The notes under the pieces: generated by a model
What the model was told of the DNA's origin: nothing
The model's input: only the letters and a program-made list of their open reading frames with translations
Databases searched by the model: none
DNA from: an uncultured Spartobacteria bacterium
GTDB lineage: Bacteria > Verrucomicrobiota > Verrucomicrobiia > Chthoniobacterales > Terrimicrobiaceae
Length of the DNA stretch: 11,123 nt
NCBI GenBank assembly: GCA_903915315.1
Contig: CAIWSO010000371.1
Location: 1 to 11,123, forward strand
Reading direction: 5' to 3'
In this document: positions 7,718-11,123 of the stretch, piece after piece
Numbering within the stretch: the first letter of the stretch is position 1
Layout: each line of letters begins with the position of its first letter
Position numbers and translations under genes: made by a program

Positions 7718-8340
7718 GCGGTCGTATCCGATTCGGCGGGTTCGTGGAGGACGTCTAGAATCTCAATCGAGGCCCGTTCGATGTCATGAAGGACATCATT
7801 CGACCTGGCGACCAGATAGCTGTGGGCGACAAACGCTGGAATAGCGATGGTGAGCGCCGCTGCTGATGTGAGAAGGCTCTCGTAAACGCCGCCAGCAATC
7901 TCAGCGGCAGTCGCATAGCCTCCATGGGTGGTGATCTGTTGAAAAGCGGTCAGAAGACCGAGAATAGTCCCAAGCAAGCCGACAAGGGGGGTCGCGTAGG
8001 CGATCGTTGCCAGCAATGCGAGATTGCGCTCCAAGCGGGGAACCTCGAGTTGCCCTGCCTCTTGTGCGATGTCACGCAACTCGGATCGGGGCGAATTGTG
8101 GCGGACCAACATGGAAAGTAGAACGCGCGGAACCGGGCCTGGAGACGCAGCACATTCCCTAATCGCCTCAGCGAAGTTTTTTTTCCTGAGCAAATTGGTC
8201 AGTCCACGTAAGAAGTCACCGGTTTGAATCGATGCACGGTGAAAAAAAAGAAGGCGCTCACAGAACACGCCGAGTGCTGTAACACTACATCCCAGAATAA
8301 GCCACATCAGTGGGCCACCCTTTTGAACAAGTTCCATCAT
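7714..8340 (-). CDS. ExbB/TolQ/MotA-family membrane channel protein
   Basis: 208 aa with three membrane segments (about 10-30, 107-133 and 150-178) and the large cytoplasmic loop between the first two, the ExbB/TolQ topology. Visible family motifs are ATPLVGLLGTILGL (T125 in the GLLGT motif) and GVYESLLTSAAAL. In the latter, E154 matches E. coli ExbB E176, and S159 replaces the pore Thr matching T181, a mild change. This subunit would form the pentameric pore around ExbD. Two ATG codons in tandem at 8335-8340 serve as start, with only a weak purine run (GAGAA) before them. It is separated by 46 bp from the upstream Roadblock gene and overlaps the ExbD-like gene by 4 nt. Confidence 0.9.
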   Translation of the reverse strand: MMELVQKGGPLMWLILGCSVTALGVFCERLLFFHRASIQTGDFLRGLTNLLRKKNFAEAIRECAASPGPVPRVLLSMLVRHNSPRSELRDIAQEAGQLEVPRLERNLALLATIAYATPLVGLLGTILGLLTAFQQITTHGGYATAAEIAGGVYESLLTSAAALTIAIPAFVAHSYLVARSNDVLHDIERASIEILDVLHEPAESDTTA

Positions 8341-8363
8341 AAGTTCTCGTTTTCTAAATCATC

Positions 8364-8377
8364 GCGGGCATCCCCGC
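8364..8377 (-). other. Small GC hairpin in the Roadblock-exbB gap
   Basis: In the 46-bp intergenic gap, GCGGG and CCCGC pair perfectly around a 4-nt loop. There is no T-run downstream on the minus strand, so it is not a standard terminator. It may tune stability or relative expression between the first gene and exbB (inference). Confidence 0.3.
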
Positions 8378-8386
8378 AATGGGTTT

Positions 8387-9436
8387 TCAGGTTTCATTTG
8401 GTGGTGGAGGGAGGCATAGGCGTGATCGAGTGACCTCACCCAACGCGAGGGTGACCTTTTCGCGAACGCCCGGTATAAAACCGCGGTCCGCGTGAAAGAC
8501 GAGCATGGTGTGGTTTTCGTTTTGAAAAACACTGATCGGGCCTTTTTCTGTGTGCAGGGTGAGCGCCGGAATTTCGCCGATGCCCATGTCTGCTGAGGCT
8601 TCATGCATCGCTCGTGCCATGGCGGTGGCTTTGGAGCTAAGCGATGCGATATCTAATCCTGCAGGGACGTTTTGAGACGCGATGAACGCATCGTCACTTG
8701 TCAAAAGACAGGACTTGATACCAGGCAGGTCGCCGCAAAGTTCCACGACCCGCTTGGTGCTTAATTTCTCATCGGTCATGAAAAGCGACTGCAGGGCATC
8801 CTGCTCCGGCAGGATCTCCTCTCCGAAAGTATCAAGCGTTGGGAAATCCGGCTTGATCGTGATGATTGCGCTTTGATTCAAGGTTGTTTCCTCTGTTTTG
8901 CGGCGGAATGTCGGAAGGTTGCTTATCAGGTCGGATAGCTTTCGGAGAGGTACCTCATCTTCGGGAAGTGGGGTGGCGAGTTCGGGAATCGAATCCTCGT
9001 CTATGACTTCAGGCTCCATGGAGAAATCGTTTTCCTCAGTAGCGGATGGTCTCGCGAAAAAAAGATTCAAGCTCGCCACTGGTGAAGCTAGTGGCGACTC
9101 AAGAGCTTTCCATGAGGGTGTGGTTGCACAGAGGATTTGTTCGCGGAGATTGTATCCAAGAGCAACGCGAGTCAGTGGGAGTCGAATGATCTCAGGCGCG
9201 GCTTTAACGAAATCGGGAGCCAAGTCGGCAAGCACCTCCAAGGAAAGAATGGGAACGACGTGGCCAAGAATTCGGTCCGCAGGAAGATCAACTATTTCGT
9301 CCGGAAGGCATCTGCGGATCAGGCAGGTGGTCGGTATCAATGGCTCCAAATCCGCTAATCGCATGGAAATCGTGCGGGTCGGTGCGCTGCCATATACGAC
9401 GGAAGGTTGGTTAGCTTCGGGTGAGATTGTAGGCAT
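8387..9436 (-). CDS. Repeat-containing protein with C-terminal Roadblock/LC7 domain
   Basis: 349 aa, soluble, no signal peptide or membrane segment. The C-terminal part (about 215-338) fits the Roadblock/LC7 fold: LPGIKSCLLTSDDAFIAS, an amphipathic helix (SSKATAMARAMHEASADMG), then LTLHTEKGPISVF and MLVFHA strands. In other bacteria such domains dimerise and regulate small GTPases (e.g. MglB for MglA) or act as scaffolds. The N-terminal part has related short units: MRLADLEPLIP (25-35), LSLEVLADLAP (64-74) and VPLRKLSDLISNLP (162-175). The first two are each followed by an [IV]-x-LP pattern (IVDLP at 48-52, IIRLP at 83-87). An acidic low-complexity linker (about 132-161) separates these. The ATG at 9436 has a clear GAAGGA ribosome site. 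It is the first gene of the operon with ExbB, ExbD and TonB-like proteins, so I infer a cytoplasmic regulator or adaptor for that membrane complex. No GTPase gene is in the window. Confidence 0.75.
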   Translation of the reverse strand: MPTISPEANQPSVVYGSAPTRTISMRLADLEPLIPTTCLIRRCLPDEIVDLPADRILGHVVPILSLEVLADLAPDFVKAAPEIIRLPLTRVALGYNLREQILCATTPSWKALESPLASPVASLNLFFARPSATEENDFSMEPEVIDEDSIPELATPLPEDEVPLRKLSDLISNLPTFRRKTEETTLNQSAIITIKPDFPTLDTFGEEILPEQDALQSLFMTDEKLSTKRVVELCGDLPGIKSCLLTSDDAFIASQNVPAGLDIASLSSKATAMARAMHEASADMGIGEIPALTLHTEKGPISVFQNENHTMLVFHADRGFIPGVREKVTLALGEVTRSRLCLPPPPNET

Positions 9437-9444
9437 TTCTTGTA

Positions 9445-9450
9445 TCCTTC
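9445..9450 (-). promoter_or_regulatory. Ribosome binding site of the Roadblock gene
   Basis: GAAGGA on the minus strand, 8 nt before the ATG at 9436-9434. It fixes this start and is the only clear Shine-Dalgarno among the genes of the window. The 56-bp spacer (9437-9492) is shared with divergent hisI and must hold, or overlap, promoters for both; I see no convincing -35/-10 pair. Confidence 0.7.
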
Positions 9451-9492
9451 GCGCACTCAGGTTATCTCCATAGGCCTTAAATTAGCAATCCC

Positions 9493-9894
9493 GTGGAATT
9501 CGACTTCAAATTCACTAGCGATGGGCTCATCCCCGTCATCGTCCAAGAAGCCTCAGGCAAGGAAAGGCCCTCCGGAAGGGTTTTGATGTTTGCCTGGATG
9601 AACTCGGAGTCGTTAGCCAATACACTCAAAACCGGTCTCATGACCTTCTGGAGCCGATCTCGTCAAAAACTCTGGCTCAAGGGTGAGACCAGTGGACATA
9701 CCCAGCGCGTCGTTCGCTGGTTTGTGGATTGCGACAAGGACGTGCTTCTTTTCGAGGTCGAGCAAACAACCGGAGCCTGCCACACCGGATACGAAAGCTG
9801 TTTTTTTCAGGAACTCGATCGCAATGCCCTTCCGCTTGATATCAAGGAAGTCAAACTTTTTGACGACAAATCCGTCTACGTTAAAAAATCCTGA
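9493..9894 (+). CDS. hisI: Phosphoribosyl-AMP cyclohydrolase
   Basis: Third step of histidine biosynthesis: opens the adenine ring of phosphoribosyl-AMP to give the ProFAR precursor; a zinc enzyme of the cytoplasm, usually dimeric. 133 aa, the cyclohydrolase domain alone, with no HisE (pyrophosphohydrolase) fusion. Motifs: DGLIPVIVQEA, LMFAWMN, FWSRSRQKLWLKGETSG, VDCDKD, GACHTG and ESCFF. The zinc cysteines are C80, C96 and C103, and the acidic metal ligands D79, D81 and D83 are present. Start is GTG, which gives a normal N-terminus (EFDFKFTSDGL); no Shine-Dalgarno is visible. It stands apart from other his genes here and diverges from the Roadblock-ExbBD-TonB operon. Confidence 0.96.
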   Translation: MEFDFKFTSDGLIPVIVQEASGKERPSGRVLMFAWMNSESLANTLKTGLMTFWSRSRQKLWLKGETSGHTQRVVRWFVDCDKDVLLFEVEQTTGACHTGYESCFFQELDRNALPLDIKEVKLFDDKSVYVKKS

Positions 9895-9951
9895 TCGGCA
9901 TCAGTTCGTATTGCGCTGATTGCGCAGTGGGCGGTTCTTCTTTTCCTCTTC

Positions 9952-9973
9952 AAAGCCATTGTTAATGGGCTTT
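9952..9973 (+). terminator. Possible weak terminator after hisI
   Basis: AAAGCC pairs with GGCTTT, extended by ATT/AAT with one bulged G around a 3-nt GTT loop. Only a short T-rich run (TTTCT) follows. It sits 57 nt after the hisI stop. The imperfect stem and short T-run keep the call tentative. Confidence 0.35.
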
Positions 9974-10360
9974 CTCCGGCTTCCTTCATCGCGTTTTTTT
10001 AAATTCTCTGATGAATGTGAGTGGAGTCGGTGGGGAACTTCGCGTGCTTTAAAAATAAAAATGCATTTTCGTTCGTGCGCGCAAGAATCCTTGCGGAGCC
10101 CCTTCAAATCTAGCTTGCACGGGGAATCGTGTGTTGGGAAGAAATGCCGCCTAAAATTGCGTGGGCTTGAAAAAACCTCATGTGAAAGCAGGAAAAAGAC
10201 AGCGTTAAAAAACACAAAAAGCGAGAGCTTGGAGTGGTGGGAAAGAAAAAACACAGCGTGAAGAAGCGTGTTTTAAAAAACAGGAGTGTGGTCTTGGGAT
10301 ATTGATGGAATGGGCTCCTGCGGGCGGCGCGCGATTATCTTTGGATAAGCGCTAGAAGAG
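9974..10360 (+). other. Gene-free region between hisI and the rRNA promoter
   Basis: I find no supportable gene here. Open frames on both strands have low-complexity Ser/Lys/Phe-rich translations and no ribosome site. Notable content: a 6-bp hairpin with a 4-nt loop at 10080-10095 (CGCAAG/CTTGCG); an A-rich plus strand from about 10160 to 10282 with ACAGCGT twice (10199, 10253) and TTAAAAAACA twice (10205, 10273); and an inverted repeat TGTTTT-AA-AAAACA at 10269-10282. A short GC-rich patch (about 10310-10333) interrupts the AT-rich stretch. No function is assigned. Confidence 0.5.
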
Positions 10361-10422
10361 AAAATTCAAAAATAATTTAAAAAGCAGTTGACGAAAAAAA
10401 GAGTCCCGCTATGTTCGCTGTC
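10361..10422 (+). promoter_or_regulatory. rRNA operon promoter with AT-rich UP element
   Basis: TTGACG (10388-10393) and TATGTT (10410-10415) are separated by 16 nt, typical of strong rRNA promoters. Immediately upstream, 10361-10383 is A/T except for one C, matching an UP element that binds the RNA polymerase alpha C-terminal domain. The stretch after the -10 (CGCTGTCCC) is GC-rich, as in stringently controlled rRNA promoters. Transcription should start near 10422-10424, about 330 nt before 16S. The call is by pattern; the start site is predicted only. Confidence 0.75.
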
Positions 10423-10558
10423 CCGCTGGTGAAACACACCAAGCGAAATTGATCTCAGTTTTAGTTCAAATCAAGTCGGGCAAAGACCCCACAAGGGCCG
10501 GTGTACTGATAAGAAAATGTTCAAAAACAGAGTTACAGATTTTTGAAAACCTAATTCA

Positions 10559-10582
10559 AATTTTATCGAGATCGGTAAAATT
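10559..10582 (+). other. 10-bp leader hairpin with 4-nt loop
   Basis: AATTTTATCG pairs with CGGTAAAATT (one G-T wobble) around loop AGAT. It is the longest uninterrupted stem in the leader. No T-run follows directly, so termination is unlikely. Confidence 0.5.
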
Positions 10583-10675
10583 CAGAACGCAAATAATTTT
10601 TTATATGAAATGACAATCAGCATTTGCTGAATTGTGCGTTTCTTCGTCGGTTTTGTTTTTTTAATTTGACGACCA

Positions 10676-10706
10676 AGCTGAAGAACAGTCTCACTGAACT
10701 TCAGCT
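10676..10706 (+). other. Nested leader hairpin
   Basis: AGCTGAAG pairs with CTTCAGCT (8 bp, perfect). Inside, CAGT/ACTG adds 4 bp around loop CTC, with AA and GAA internal bulges. It is a candidate RNase III or protein-binding structure about 50 nt before 16S. Confidence 0.5.
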
Positions 10707-10725
10707 ATTGGATAGTCAGAAATTT

Positions 10726-10746
10726 TCTCTTGTATAGCACAAGAGA
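10726..10746 (+). other. Hairpin just before the 16S 5' end
   Basis: TCTCTTGT pairs with ACAAGAGA (8 bp, perfect) around a 5-nt loop. Its end is about 8 nt before the mature 16S start, a position suited to 5'-end processing. It would compete with the long 16S stalk if that helix includes these bases. Confidence 0.5.
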
Positions 10747-10754
10747 CAAGCTTT

Positions 10755-11123
<369 letters not shown>

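Larger units (their letters stand above)
10423..10754 (+). other. rRNA operon leader (5' external transcribed spacer)
   Basis: About 330 nt, A/T-rich and gene-free, between the predicted start and the mature 16S end. It holds a series of hairpins: 10425-10444 (TGGTG/CACCA plus GC/GC), 10520-10547 (8 bp, TTCAAAAA with TTTTTGAA), 10559-10582, 10676-10706 and 10726-10746. ATTTTTGAAAACCTAA at 10539-10554 resembles the BoxA antitermination element of Firmicute rRNA leaders, but only loosely and partly inside a stem. The leader probably serves antitermination and RNase III/5' maturation. The matching 3' strand of the 16S processing stalk lies beyond the window. Confidence 0.6.

Noticed and set aside
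8898..9473. Plus-strand open frame (191 aa) opposite the Roadblock gene
   Set aside because: The minus-strand gene has a clear ribosome site, domain content and operon context; the plus-strand product is Ser/Arg-rich with no features.
9920..10261. Open frames on both strands (113 and 117 aa) after hisI
   Set aside because: Low-complexity Ser/Phe/Lys translations, mutual overlap on opposite strands, no ribosome site, no conserved motif.
10666..10693. Second TTGACG in the rRNA leader as an internal promoter
   Set aside because: No -10-like hexamer lies 16-18 nt downstream.

Overview
The window looks like a chromosomal segment from a member of the Verrucomicrobiota. The best evidence is the partial 16S rRNA at the right end. 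Positions 11096-11113 read ACACCTACGGGTGGCAGC, the exact target of the EUB338-III probe type associated with Verrucomicrobia, instead of the common bacterial form of that site. The class within the phylum cannot be settled from about 370 nt.

Left part (1-6301, plus strand): the last codons of rpsO (ribosomal protein S15), a strong intrinsic terminator, pnp (polynucleotide phosphorylase) with its own strong terminator, then the sucA-sucB pair for the E1 and E2 subunits of 2-oxoglutarate dehydrogenase. The lpd (E3) gene is not adjacent. These are housekeeping genes for RNA turnover and the TCA cycle. The one structural oddity is that E2 goes straight from lipoyl domain and linker to catalytic core, with no recognisable peripheral subunit-binding domain.

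Middle part (6352-9436, minus strand): a compact five-gene operon, transcribed right to left. It encodes a repeat-containing protein with a C-terminal Roadblock/LC7 domain, an ExbB/TolQ-like channel protein, an ExbD/TolR-like protein, a TonB-like protein and a 79-aa membrane-anchored zinc-ribbon protein. The last four genes are joined by 4-nt start/stop overlaps (GTGA, TTGA, ATGA). This is the most interesting region. The ExbD-like protein has Asn where the family has its proton-carrying transmembrane Asp, and the TonB-like protein keeps the His but not the Ser of the TonB SxxxH motif. A Roadblock protein heading such an operon is not a standard arrangement that I know of.

Right part (9493-11123, plus strand): hisI (phosphoribosyl-AMP cyclohydrolase) diverges from the operon. 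A gene-free stretch of about 500 bp follows, then an rRNA-type promoter (AT-rich upstream element, TTGACG-N16-TATGTT, GC-rich discriminator), a structured leader of about 330 nt with several hairpins, and the 5' part of 16S rRNA, cut by the window end.

Start signals vary: the Roadblock gene has a clear Shine-Dalgarno (GAAGGA, 8 nt spacing), but pnp, sucA, sucB and hisI have none that I can see.
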